Part shown: positions 34,750 to 44,838 of the stretch, piece by piece
Numbering within the stretch: the first letter of the stretch is position 1
How the letters are laid out: each line of letters opens with the position of its first letter
Source: Nocardia asiatica NBRC 100129
GTDB lineage: Bacteria > Actinomycetota > Actinomycetes > Mycobacteriales > Mycobacteriaceae
DNA length: 64,000 nt
Direction: 5' to 3'
Assembly: GCF_000308415.1 (NCBI RefSeq)
Contig: NZ_BAFS01000129.1
Location: forward strand, 1-64,000
Program-made: the position numbers and the translations under genes
Notes under the pieces: model-generated
Seen by the model: the letters and a program-made list of their open reading frames with translations, nothing else
Databases searched by the model: none
What the model was told of the DNA's origin: nothing

Positions 34750-36102
34750 GTGCAAACAGACGACATCACCGGGCTGGTCGGGTCGATCGACCGGATCGAC
34801 GCGTTCCCGACGGTCGATGAACTCAACGCCTTCGCCGACGCGCTCGCCGAACGGCATCCGGATCGGGTATCGATCACCGAGCTCGGCCGGTCGCGCGGCG
34901 GCGACCCGATTCGCGAGGTGACGGTCGGCTTCGGCGAACGGCACATCCTGGTGTTCGGCAATCCGCATCCGAACGAGCCCATCGGCATGGCCACGATCCG
35001 CCACCTGCTCTGCCGGATGGTCGCCGACGACACCGCGACCGTGGGCGCTACCTGGCATTTCCTGCTCTGCGTCGACCCGGACGGCACCCGGTTGAACGAA
35101 GGCTGGTTCGCCGGTCCGCACACCAGGACGAGCGTCGCGCGCGGCTTCTACCGGCCACCCGCGGCCGAGCAACCGGAGTGGTGCTTCCCGACCATGTGGC
35201 GCGGCAGGAAGGTCGGCGTCCCGCTCCCGGAGACGAAGGCGATGATGTCGCTGATCGACCGCACCCGGCCCGCGCTGATCGCCTCACTGCACAACGCGGA
35301 ATTCGGCGGCGGGTTCTTCTACACCTCCGGCGGCGACCCGCAGTACTGGTCGGCGCTGACCGCTCGCTTGGCCGCCGCCGACGTGCCGATCTACCACGGC
35401 GAACCCGACGCCCCCGGCGCCCGCGCACTGGCGCCGGGGGTCTTCGAACTGCCGCTGTTCGAGGCGATGGCCGATCTGCTCGCCGCGCAAGGCTTGGATT
35501 CGGTCGCCGCGCTGGGCGGGGGCGGCTGCCGGGACTACGCGGCGCGCTACGGCACGGCGATCCTCGTCTGCGAATTGCCGCTCTGGGTCGACTCGCGGAT
35601 CGGCGACGGCTCGGCGGGCGACCGCGTACTCGGCGACCTGCTCGACGCCACCGCCGCCGACTATCACGCCATGGCCGAGGTGGCCGCCGGGGTGCTCGCC
35701 CGCGTCGACGGCCGATTGAGCGGCCGCAGCCCGTTCGAGCGGTCGGTGCGCGCGCTGGTCGCGGGGCTGCCCGGTCTCGCGGCGAGCAGGCAGGCGGTGC
35801 CGGAGCGGCACCGGATCGCCACCCGGGGCGAGATCTTCTTCCAGCAGTACGACTGGACCGCGATGCTGCGCCTGCGGCTTGGTGGCATGCTGCTGCGGCT
35901 GCTGGAGGACGAATACCGGCGCGGCGGCGAGCCGGTGCTGGCCGCCGAACGCGACCGTTTCGCCGAGGTCTTCGAACGGTGGTGCGCCGACGTGGAGCAG
36001 AACGCGCCGGGCGTCGCGGTGCCGCTGGCGCGTCTGGTCGGCATCCAAGCGGAGTCGATGATGCTCGCCGCGACGAGGTTGCGCGCCGGGCTGGCCGTCT
36101 GA
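34750..36102 (+). CDS. M14-family zinc metallopeptidase-like protein
   Basis: A 450-residue carboxypeptidase-A-type (M14) protein without a signal peptide. Zinc ligands are visible as HPNE (His73, Glu76) and His181 in ASLHNAEFGGG, and Glu275 in VCELPLW fits the general-base position. Cytosolic M14 relatives process peptidoglycan-derived peptides, amidated amino acids or succinylated ligands; the substrate here is unknown. The C-terminal 150 residues are helical and not part of the core fold. GTG 34750 follows a GAGGGGG ribosome site. It interrupts the otherwise mycobacteria-like order between Rv1830 and gcvB homologues, so it is probably lineage-specific. Confidence 0.75.
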   Translation: MQTDDITGLVGSIDRIDAFPTVDELNAFADALAERHPDRVSITELGRSRGGDPIREVTVGFGERHILVFGNPHPNEPIGMATIRHLLCRMVADDTATVGATWHFLLCVDPDGTRLNEGWFAGPHTRTSVARGFYRPPAAEQPEWCFPTMWRGRKVGVPLPETKAMMSLIDRTRPALIASLHNAEFGGGFFYTSGGDPQYWSALTARLAAADVPIYHGEPDAPGARALAPGVFELPLFEAMADLLAAQGLDSVAALGGGGCRDYAARYGTAILVCELPLWVDSRIGDGSAGDRVLGDLLDATAADYHAMAEVAAGVLARVDGRLSGRSPFERSVRALVAGLPGLAASRQAVPERHRIATRGEIFFQQYDWTAMLRLRLGGMLLRLLEDEYRRGGEPVLAAERDRFAEVFERWCADVEQNAPGVAVPLARLVGIQAESMMLAATRLRAGLAV

Positions 36103-36210
36103 CGGTGATTGCCGGCCCGGTCCCGGAGTGACCAGAACGACAGGGCTCACCCGGGGTCCGATGGCGCGCCGCGGCGCGGCGTCGGCATAAACTGGCGGTG
36201 CGTCGCCGCC

Positions 36211-36412
36211 GTGCGGGAGAGTCTCGGTCTCGAAACGAGTCCGAGCGCCGAAGGAGCAGCACCTCCCCGTCAATCTCTCAGGCAACCAGGACCGTGCGGG
36301 CTTCGGCGCCTCTGGAAAGCGGTGGCTTCGGGCCGCCCGCCCATGGGGAAAGGGTCTCGGCCACCGGTCGCGGCACCCGAATCTCTCAGGCGCCACGACA
36401 GAGGGGGAGGGC
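36211..36412 (+). ncRNA. Tandem glycine riboswitch
   Basis: Two glycine aptamers lie in the 359-bp gap (36103-36461) before gcvP. The first (about 36211-36320) shows the conserved GCGGGAGAG, GCGCCGAAGGAGCA, AATCTCTCAGGCA and CTCTGGAAAGC elements. The second (about 36325-36412) has GGGGAAAGGGTCTCGG and AATCTCTCAGGCGCC ending near CAGAGGGGGA. Glycine binding normally turns on gcv genes. The following 36421-36438 hairpin and the gcvP ribosome site complete the leader. Ends are approximate. Confidence 0.9.
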
Positions 36413-36420
36413 CGGTACCC

Positions 36421-36438
36421 GTCGACCGCGCGGTCGAC
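36421..36438 (+). promoter_or_regulatory. Palindromic hairpin, probable riboswitch expression platform
   Basis: GTCGACCGCGCGGTCGAC is a perfect 18-nt palindrome between the second aptamer and the gcvP ribosome site (GGGAG at 36452-36456). It can form a 7-bp stem with a 4-nt loop. Without a T-tract it is more likely to act by masking or exposing the ribosome site, or with Rho, than as an intrinsic terminator. Confidence 0.5.
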
Positions 36439-36461
36439 CCCGCCCGACCTTGGGAGCTGTT

Positions 36462-39272
<2,811 letters not shown>

Positions 39273-39299
39273 ACGCCGCGCGCACCCATGGCGGCGCGC

Positions 39300-40964
39300 C
39301 TACGGCGTGGTGAGCGCTTCGACGACCGCGGAGCCGAAGCTGATGTCGTCGGAGGTGGCCAGGCGGGTATAGCTTCCGCCGGTCTGCTGGGCCAGCGCCT
39401 GCAGCGTCTGGGTGCCGCTGCCGCCGAGCACGATCACGTCGACGCGCACCGGGCGGGTGCGGTCGGTCGCCGCGGTGATGTCGGCGGCCAGCTGCGTGCC
39501 GGTGATCGTGGAATCGTCGTCGGGGCCGTCGGTGATCAGCAGGACCGAGTTGGTTCGCCCCGGCGTGTATCCGCTGACGGCGCTCTTGTAGGCCGCGATC
39601 AGGGACGGGTAGGCCTGATCGGACCGGCTCTCACCCGGGCGGACGGAACTCAGCGCGGTGGTGATCTTCGTCCGCTGGTCGGTGGTGAGCGGGGCGGTCG
39701 CGGCCGCCACCCGGTACGGCGTGGTGCCGTCGAGGTTCTTGCCGAAGGTCCAGACACCCAGGCCGAAGTCGGGCGGCATGACCGTCATCGTGGAGTTCAG
39801 CGCGGCGAGGACGTTCGCCAGCCGCGTCGTCGCGCCCTCGGCCGTGCCCATCGAGGCCGACACGTCGATCAGGACCGTCGACCGGACGCCGAGAACGGGA
39901 TTCGCCAGCGTGTCCCGTACTTTGTCGAGCGCGGCACGCGAGGGGACGGCGGCCGGGGTCTGGGGCGCGCTGCCGAAGCCCGCCGCGGCGAAGACCTGAG
40001 CCTGCTCGGGCTTGCGCAGGAAGTCGGTGAACCGCCCGGCGATGAGGTTCTGGGTCTTGTCCACCCAGGCGCCGGACATCAACGCGGCCGGGTAGTCGGC
40101 CACCGGCGCCGAACCGGCGGGCCGGTACCCGACGACGCCGGGCAGTCCCTTGAGTTGCTGCTCGGTAGCAGCGATCGCGTGCATGGGCGCGTCCTGGGCC
40201 GTGATCTCCGCGAGCGCCGTCGTCTCGACGGACGACTCAGGGGCATCGCTGGCGAGTCCGGAGATCGCCGCGACCACCTGGCCGGACTGCGCCGCCTGCT
40301 CGGTGAGCGGCTCCGCGCCCGAGACGGCGGACCCGACCGCCACGGCCGCGGCCAGCGTGGCGTCGCCCGCGGGCAGGGCCATCCGCAGCCCGCCCCAGCC
40401 GCTGAGCCCGACCTCGTCCAGCGAACCCTGCTGCAACCGCGGCAGATCCGCCCACGAGACCTCGGCCTGCTCCAGCGCGCGGTGCAGTTCCTCCGGCACC
40501 GCGAGCACGATCGGGCTCGCGGCGACGGGCACCGGCGTGCCCTCGATCAGGCCGGGCACCCGCATGAACTCGATCGAGCGGGTCGAATCGGCGATCCACA
40601 GCGCAGGCTGCTGGCCGAGTGCCTGGTCCCAGGGCTCGCCGCTGGTGAACGCGGCGACGATCGCCGAGGAGGGCTGCGCGGTCACCGCGACCCGAGCGCA
40701 GTGGTCACGCACTTTGGGCTGGGTGGCGTTGTAGCTGTCCGCGGCGGTCCGCACCTGCGCGGCGATGCTCGGATCGGCCGTCACGTAGAGCGTGGCGGGG
40801 CCTTCGACGCATTCGGCCGCTGCCGCACTGTCTTGATCGGCCGCCCGGTCACGCAATTGGAACCAGCCGACGACCATCGCCGCCAGTAACGCAATGGCAA
40901 CCACCGCGATAACCGGACCTTTGCTGACGCCCCGGGACCTGGTTCCGCTGCGATGAGTGCCCAC
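39300..40964 (-). CDS. Solute-binding + VWA domain fusion, membrane-anchored
   Basis: A 554-residue exported protein. A single N-terminal membrane segment (about residues 17-37) follows a basic start. Residues 55-335 look like an ABC-type extracellular solute-binding fold (ATLYVTADPSIAAQVRTAAD ... SPIVLAVPEEL ... VVGYRPAGSAPVADYPAALM). Residues 360-550 form a VWA domain with MIDAS D367-x-S369-x-S371 and a conserved TDGPDDDS. The combination suggests a sensor or binding protein that couples small-ligand capture to a metal-dependent protein interaction. Ligand and partner are unknown. It is isolated, convergent with gcvP. Confidence 0.82.
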   Translation of the reverse strand: MGTHRSGTRSRGVSKGPVIAVVAIALLAAMVVGWFQLRDRAADQDSAAAAECVEGPATLYVTADPSIAAQVRTAADSYNATQPKVRDHCARVAVTAQPSSAIVAAFTSGEPWDQALGQQPALWIADSTRSIEFMRVPGLIEGTPVPVAASPIVLAVPEELHRALEQAEVSWADLPRLQQGSLDEVGLSGWGGLRMALPAGDATLAAAVAVGSAVSGAEPLTEQAAQSGQVVAAISGLASDAPESSVETTALAEITAQDAPMHAIAATEQQLKGLPGVVGYRPAGSAPVADYPAALMSGAWVDKTQNLIAGRFTDFLRKPEQAQVFAAAGFGSAPQTPAAVPSRAALDKVRDTLANPVLGVRSTVLIDVSASMGTAEGATTRLANVLAALNSTMTVMPPDFGLGVWTFGKNLDGTTPYRVAAATAPLTTDQRTKITTALSSVRPGESRSDQAYPSLIAAYKSAVSGYTPGRTNSVLLITDGPDDDSTITGTQLAADITAATDRTRPVRVDVIVLGGSGTQTLQALAQQTGGSYTRLATSDDISFGSAVVEALTTP

Positions 40965-41067
40965 GCGCCCCAGTGTATGGTCACCGGCTCCGGGCAGCCT
41001 CGGCGAGGTTCCTCCTGGCCAGGGGAAGGAAGTGCGCCGCCGCGCCCGAAGGCGCGACGGCGGTGCC

Positions 41068-41340
41068 TCAGTGGCGGATCACTCGTCCGCGGTCGAATTC
41101 GTGCCCGCCCCAGACGCCGGACTGCCCGGTGCGCGCGGCGAAATCGCCACACGCCTTCCGAATCGGGCAGCCGCCGCAGACTTCTCGCGCGTAGTCGAAG
41201 TCCTGCGACGGGTACGGGAACCAGGCTTCGTGGTTCGGGTCACCGCGGCAGGCCGCCCGGTGCCACCCTCGGGAGTCCGAGAGCGGGAGCAGGTCGGCCA
41301 GGGTCAACTCCGCCACGGCGGTGGTGTCGGTGCGCGTCAT
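41068..41340 (-). CDS. WhiB-family iron-sulfur regulator
   Basis: A 90-residue WhiB-like protein. The four cluster cysteines are Cys31, Cys55, Cys58 and Cys64 in C-x23-C-x2-C-x5-C spacing, and the GVWGG turn (residues 75-79) is intact, followed by a short basic end. Such proteins bind a [4Fe-4S] cluster and the principal sigma factor to tune transcription to redox or NO. ATG 41340 has AAGGAGAAG immediately upstream; the longer in-frame ORF overlaps the HNH gene and is not real. The subtype cannot be fixed by eye. It shares a strand with the HNH gene 28 bp upstream, so they may be one transcript. Confidence 0.93.
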   Translation of the reverse strand: MTRTDTTAVAELTLADLLPLSDSRGWHRAACRGDPNHEAWFPYPSQDFDYAREVCGGCPIRKACGDFAARTGQSGVWGGHEFDRGRVIRH

Positions 41341-41368
41341 CGCGATCTTCTCCTTTCTCGGGTGGTGG

Positions 41369-41926
41369 TCAGGTCGTGGCGAGTCGCTTCCAGATCCGCC
41401 GCTGCTGCCTGGCCTGATGGGTGGGGGCCCTCGGCTCCCAGAGCAGACGCATACCCGCCTCCTGCGGGGTGCGGTCCGCCTTGGCCGAGTTGCACGGCGC
41501 GCAGCAGGCGACGAGGTTGCTCCAGGTGTTCGGCCCGCCCCGAGACCGCGGCCGGATGTGGTCCACGGTGCGTGCCCACCCCGCGCAGTAGCCGCACCGG
41601 TTGCGGTCGCGGCGCAGGACGCCCGCCAGCGTGGCCCTGCTCTCGTCGTCGACCAGCGCGGTGTGCTCCAGGTAGACGTAGCGCAGCAGCCGAATCGTCT
41701 CCGGCAGAGCCAGTTCCATGTGCCGCGACCGGATCGGGAAGTGCGGCTCGCGGTCGGCGACCGACTCGGCGGCTCCGGCGACCAGCAGCACCACGGCACG
41801 GTCGGCCTTGATCTCGTCGAGCGCCTCGTAGGAGGCGTTCAGGACGAGCACACCGGTGTGTATCCAGTTGTCGGCGGTCAACGCCGCCGGATCGGCGGCA
41901 CGGCGGAACGTCATGGGGGTCACCAC
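41369..41926 (-). CDS. HNH endonuclease-family protein
   Basis: A 185-residue HNH protein. The zinc-finger type HNH core occupies about residues 108-150: C111-x2-C114, the DH pair at 122-123 (VDHIRPRSRGG), W135-SN, C142/C145 and the final Asn146. The N-terminal 100 residues (GVLVLNASYEALDEIKADRA) match a chromosomal actinobacterial HNH subfamily, not a homing or restriction enzyme. Stand-alone nuclease activity on DNA is expected; its biological role is unclear. Start is GTG 41926 or the ATG at 41914. The 301-bp gap upstream (41927-42227) holds only a doubtful 69-codon ORF. Confidence 0.85.
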   Translation of the reverse strand: MVTPMTFRRAADPAALTADNWIHTGVLVLNASYEALDEIKADRAVVLLVAGAAESVADREPHFPIRSRHMELALPETIRLLRYVYLEHTALVDDESRATLAGVLRRDRNRCGYCAGWARTVDHIRPRSRGGPNTWSNLVACCAPCNSAKADRTPQEAGMRLLWEPRAPTHQARQQRRIWKRLATT

Positions 41927-41968
41927 GTTTCGTGCGGAATCGAGCGAAGGAGGACAGGAGTGCGGCGA

Positions 41969-42178
41969 TCAGCCGTCGGCCTGGAGGCGGCTGACGTCCG
42001 GTTCGCCGTACGGTGCGCGCATCGGCCTGCCCGACACACAGCCCGCGATCGACGAACGCGCCGTCTCGGCCTGCGTTCGTTTCGTCGTCTCCGGAATCAC
42101 TGCCGCCCCTCCTCTCCACTGCCCGGTGACCACCTCGATGCGGTGGTCGGTGTCGAAACACATGGTGGCACAGCGCAC
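41969..42178 (-). CDS. Doubtful small ORF
   Basis: A 69-codon ORF in the gap between the HNH and DM13 genes, same strand. It starts with GTG 42178, or ATG 42163 (MCFDTDHRIEVVTGQW). No domain, signal or membrane segment is recognisable and the ribosome site is poor. Its placement inside a same-strand gap and an HRIEVVTGQW-like opening give it modest support as a conserved small protein. It may equally be chance in GC-rich DNA. Confidence 0.25.
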   Translation of the reverse strand: MRCATMCFDTDHRIEVVTGQWRGGAAVIPETTKRTQAETARSSIAGCVSGRPMRAPYGEPDVSRLQADG

Positions 42179-42227
42179 CCGCCGTTGTCGGGTGATTTTC
42201 CGGCGGTGCTCGGCGGGGGTTCCCGGA

Positions 42228-42764
42228 TCAGACCGGGCGCAGTTCGGCGGCGCCGAAGGAGACGTTGAACCGGTCGCACCAGATCGCGACGCTGGTCAGC
42301 TGGGCCAGGTCCGCGTCGGCGGGCACCGCGTAGTTCTGGTTGCCCTGGTTGCCCTTGAGCTTGCCCAGGTCGGTGTGCGCTCCGTCGTCGAAGACGAACC
42401 ACCCGTCGCGGCCCTCGCGCACCGGCGCGTCGGTGAGCCAGACGTGCAGGTCGGGGCCGTCGGAGGTGTCGAGGTCCCGCAATCGCAGGACGGTGCTGCC
42501 GTCGGGCATGCGCAGGAGCACGACGGTGCCGGTGGTGGCGTGCTCGTGCGAGACGAAGGTGCCCTCGGCGATGGCGCGTGGCTGTTGTGCCGTATCGCCC
42601 GGGCCGGGCGCCGGGGCGGCCGACGGCGCCGCCTCCTGCACGGTGGTGTCGGTGAACAGCCGCCAGGGTTGGAATGCGGCCAGTCCGGCGCCGAGTGCCA
42701 CCATCAGCAGCACCGCGACGGTCCAAGTGATCGGCGATCGGGCGATCCGGCGTGCGGACACCAT
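42228..42764 (-). CDS. DM13-domain membrane-anchored protein
   Basis: A 178-residue protein with one N-terminal membrane segment (about residues 12-32) and an exported DM13 domain (about 65-178). The domain core is visible as LRLRDLDTSDGPDLHVWLTD, LGKLKGNQGNQNYAV and SVAIWCDRFNVSFGAAEL, including the conserved Cys. DM13 domains are proposed redox or heme-associated electron-transfer modules in bacteria; that role is inferred. ATG 42764 follows GAGGAGATG, while an ORF from 42812 lacks support. It is same-strand with the HNH and WhiB genes but 300 bp away. Confidence 0.82.
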   Translation of the reverse strand: MVSARRIARSPITWTVAVLLMVALGAGLAAFQPWRLFTDTTVQEAAPSAAPAPGPGDTAQQPRAIAEGTFVSHEHATTGTVVLLRMPDGSTVLRLRDLDTSDGPDLHVWLTDAPVREGRDGWFVFDDGAHTDLGKLKGNQGNQNYAVPADADLAQLTSVAIWCDRFNVSFGAAELRPV

Positions 42765-42879
42765 GGCATCTCCTCGGAGCGTCGTCGGGTGCCCGGTGCC
42801 GGTTCGGTGCACCGCGCAGAGCTTCTCGCCCCCACTTCATTATGGGGGCGGGCGGCGGCGTTAACGGAACGTCGGTGTG

Positions 42880-44019
42880 TCATTCGATCGGGGAGTGCCC
42901 GAGTTGCACGCGACCGGTGAAGTGGGTCTGCGCGGCCCGCGGCAACGGGTGGAAAAGGCAGCCGTGCACGTCGCGGTAGCGCATCTCCAGTTCACCGGTG
43001 CGGGAGTAGCCGAATCCGCCGACGGTTTCCACGGCCAGGCGCACGGTGTGCACGAGCGCGTCCGCCGCGGCCGTCTTCCGGCTGAGCGCCCGGCCGGCGT
43101 ACCGGTCGGTGTTGGCGAAATGCAGGTTCTCCGATGCGCTGAACATGGCGTCGACGAGATCGCCCGCGGTGGTGTGCGCGGTGACCATCTCACCGGCCAG
43201 TTGGACGGTCGGCGCGTCGGCCCGGCCCGCGGCGGCGGTGGTGGCGAGCTCGACCGCGCCGTCGGCGATACCGAGGTAAGCCGCCATGATCAACGGCATC
43301 GCCGCGCCGAGCACGGCGTTCAGCAGCGGTGGCCACACGGTCGCCGGGCGGATCAGCGACACGGCGGCGTCGGGTACGAACACGTCCTCGAGCACGACGG
43401 TGTGGGATCCGCTGGCCCGCAGACCCATCGTGTCCCAGGTCTTTTCGATGTGCACGCCGGCGGCGGCGAACGGAACCGCGCAGTGCAGTACCTGCGGGCC
43501 CTCCGGTGCGTCGTCCCAGCGCACGCTGGTCACCAGGACGGTGCCCGCCTCGCAGCCGCTGGCGGGCGCTTTGCGCGCATGCACCCGGTAACCGCCCGCC
43601 ACCCGCTCGGCGCGGCCGTTGGAGCCGACCCAGTCGGAGGCGCCGGTACTGACCAGGATCGCGCCCGCGACCACCTTGGCGAACAGCGGTGCGGCGTCGA
43701 TGCCGTGGTTGTGCCGCCATACCTGGGCGGCCACCAAGTGGGTGTGCATCGCGAAGGCGACGGCGGTGGAGGCGTCGTGGCGGCCGAGTTCGCGCAGGAT
43801 CGCGCCCATCTCGCGGTGGGTCACCCCGCCGCCGCCGAACTCGGCGGGGACGAGCGCCGCGGACAGTCCGCTCTCGCGCAGCAGGTCGAAGGCGGCGAGC
43901 GAGAACTCGCCGGACACGTCCCGGGCCGCGACGTCGGGGCGCAGGGCTTCGCCGACGCGGCGCGCGCGGGCGATCCAATCGGTGGTGGTGGCGGTGACGG
44001 CAGGAGCTGTAGTGGTCAT
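42880..44019 (-). CDS. Acyl-CoA dehydrogenase-fold flavoprotein
   Basis: A 379-residue protein of the acyl-CoA dehydrogenase superfamily: VPAEFGGGGVTHREMGAI in the N-terminal helical domain, ILVSTGASDWVGSNGRAERV in the strand domain and VETVGGFGYSRTGELEMRYR near the C-terminus. The usual catalytic Glu motif is not evident and the end (YRDVHGCLFHPLPRA) recalls DszC/HsaA-type flavin-dependent monooxygenases, so it may hydroxylate an aromatic or sulfur compound instead of dehydrogenating an acyl-CoA. It is divergent from an HxlR regulator 89 bp away, which is the likely controller. Confidence 0.78.
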   Translation of the reverse strand: MTTTAPAVTATTTDWIARARRVGEALRPDVAARDVSGEFSLAAFDLLRESGLSAALVPAEFGGGGVTHREMGAILRELGRHDASTAVAFAMHTHLVAAQVWRHNHGIDAAPLFAKVVAGAILVSTGASDWVGSNGRAERVAGGYRVHARKAPASGCEAGTVLVTSVRWDDAPEGPQVLHCAVPFAAAGVHIEKTWDTMGLRASGSHTVVLEDVFVPDAAVSLIRPATVWPPLLNAVLGAAMPLIMAAYLGIADGAVELATTAAAGRADAPTVQLAGEMVTAHTTAGDLVDAMFSASENLHFANTDRYAGRALSRKTAAADALVHTVRLAVETVGGFGYSRTGELEMRYRDVHGCLFHPLPRAAQTHFTGRVQLGHSPIE

Positions 44020-44108
44020 GTTTCGAAGTTAGGAACGACCGCGATAACCGGATAGTGCAGAAAGTAGACCTGCCCGGTCCAGAAACGAGACTCCGTCCGC
44101 GAGGTGCC

Positions 44109-44807
44109 ATGACGACTTCGATGCCCGGCTACGGCCAGTACTGCCCGATCTCCCGCGCGCTCGACGTGGTGGGCGAGCGCTGGTCGCTGCTGATCCTGCG
44201 CGACCTGCTGCTGGGCGCCACGCGGTTCAACGACCTCGCCCGTGGCTTGCCCGGTCTGTCGCGCAGCCTGCTCGCCAAACGTCTGCGGCAATTCGAGCGG
44301 GCCGGCCTGGTGGACAAGGCGGCCGGTGAATATCTGCTCACCGACGCGGGCCGGGAGCTGGAGCCGATCCTGTTCGGCCTCGGCGAATGGGGCGCGCGCC
44401 GAACCTTCGGCGCGCCACGCGACGACGAGCGCGACCCCGCCCTGCTGGTGTGGTGGATGCACACCCGGGTGGACACCTCGTCGTTCCCGGGCCGGCGTCA
44501 CGTGCTGCTGGTGCGGTTCACCGACGACCTGCGCCGCTTCTGGATCGTGCTCGAGGCCGGCGTGCCCTCGGTGTGCGACTCCGATCCCGGGTATCCCGTG
44601 GACGTCACGATCAGCTCCGACGTCGCCTCGCTGTATCAGGTGTGGCTGGGGCGGCTTCCGCTGGCGCACGCGCTGCGGACGGGCCGCGTGGCGTTCGCCG
44701 GCCCGCCCGCGCTCACCCGCCGGATGCAGTCGGTGCTGCGGCTCAGTCCCGTCGCCGGATACGCGGACACCTCGCACATCGGGGACGCCGCCAAGCGCGC
44801 GTCCTGA
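44109..44807 (+). CDS. HxlR-family transcriptional regulator
   Basis: A 232-residue regulator. The N-terminal HxlR winged helix (about residues 8-100) has YCPISRALDVVGERWSLLIL, with the family Cys, then RDLLLGATRFNDLARGLPG and SRSLLAKRLRQFERAGLV. The C-terminal 120 residues form an extra domain reminiscent of SCP2-like ligand pockets, seen in longer HxlR members. It is divergent from the ACAD/monooxygenase-like gene, presumably its target; HxlR proteins often sense electrophiles or aromatic aldehydes through the Cys. ATG 44109 has GAGGTG at 44101-44106. Confidence 0.87.
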   Translation: MTTSMPGYGQYCPISRALDVVGERWSLLILRDLLLGATRFNDLARGLPGLSRSLLAKRLRQFERAGLVDKAAGEYLLTDAGRELEPILFGLGEWGARRTFGAPRDDERDPALLVWWMHTRVDTSSFPGRRHVLLVRFTDDLRRFWIVLEAGVPSVCDSDPGYPVDVTISSDVASLYQVWLGRLPLAHALRTGRVAFAGPPALTRRMQSVLRLSPVAGYADTSHIGDAAKRAS

Positions 44808-44838
44808 GCGCCGACGACATCCCCCGCGTGCGATCCGC

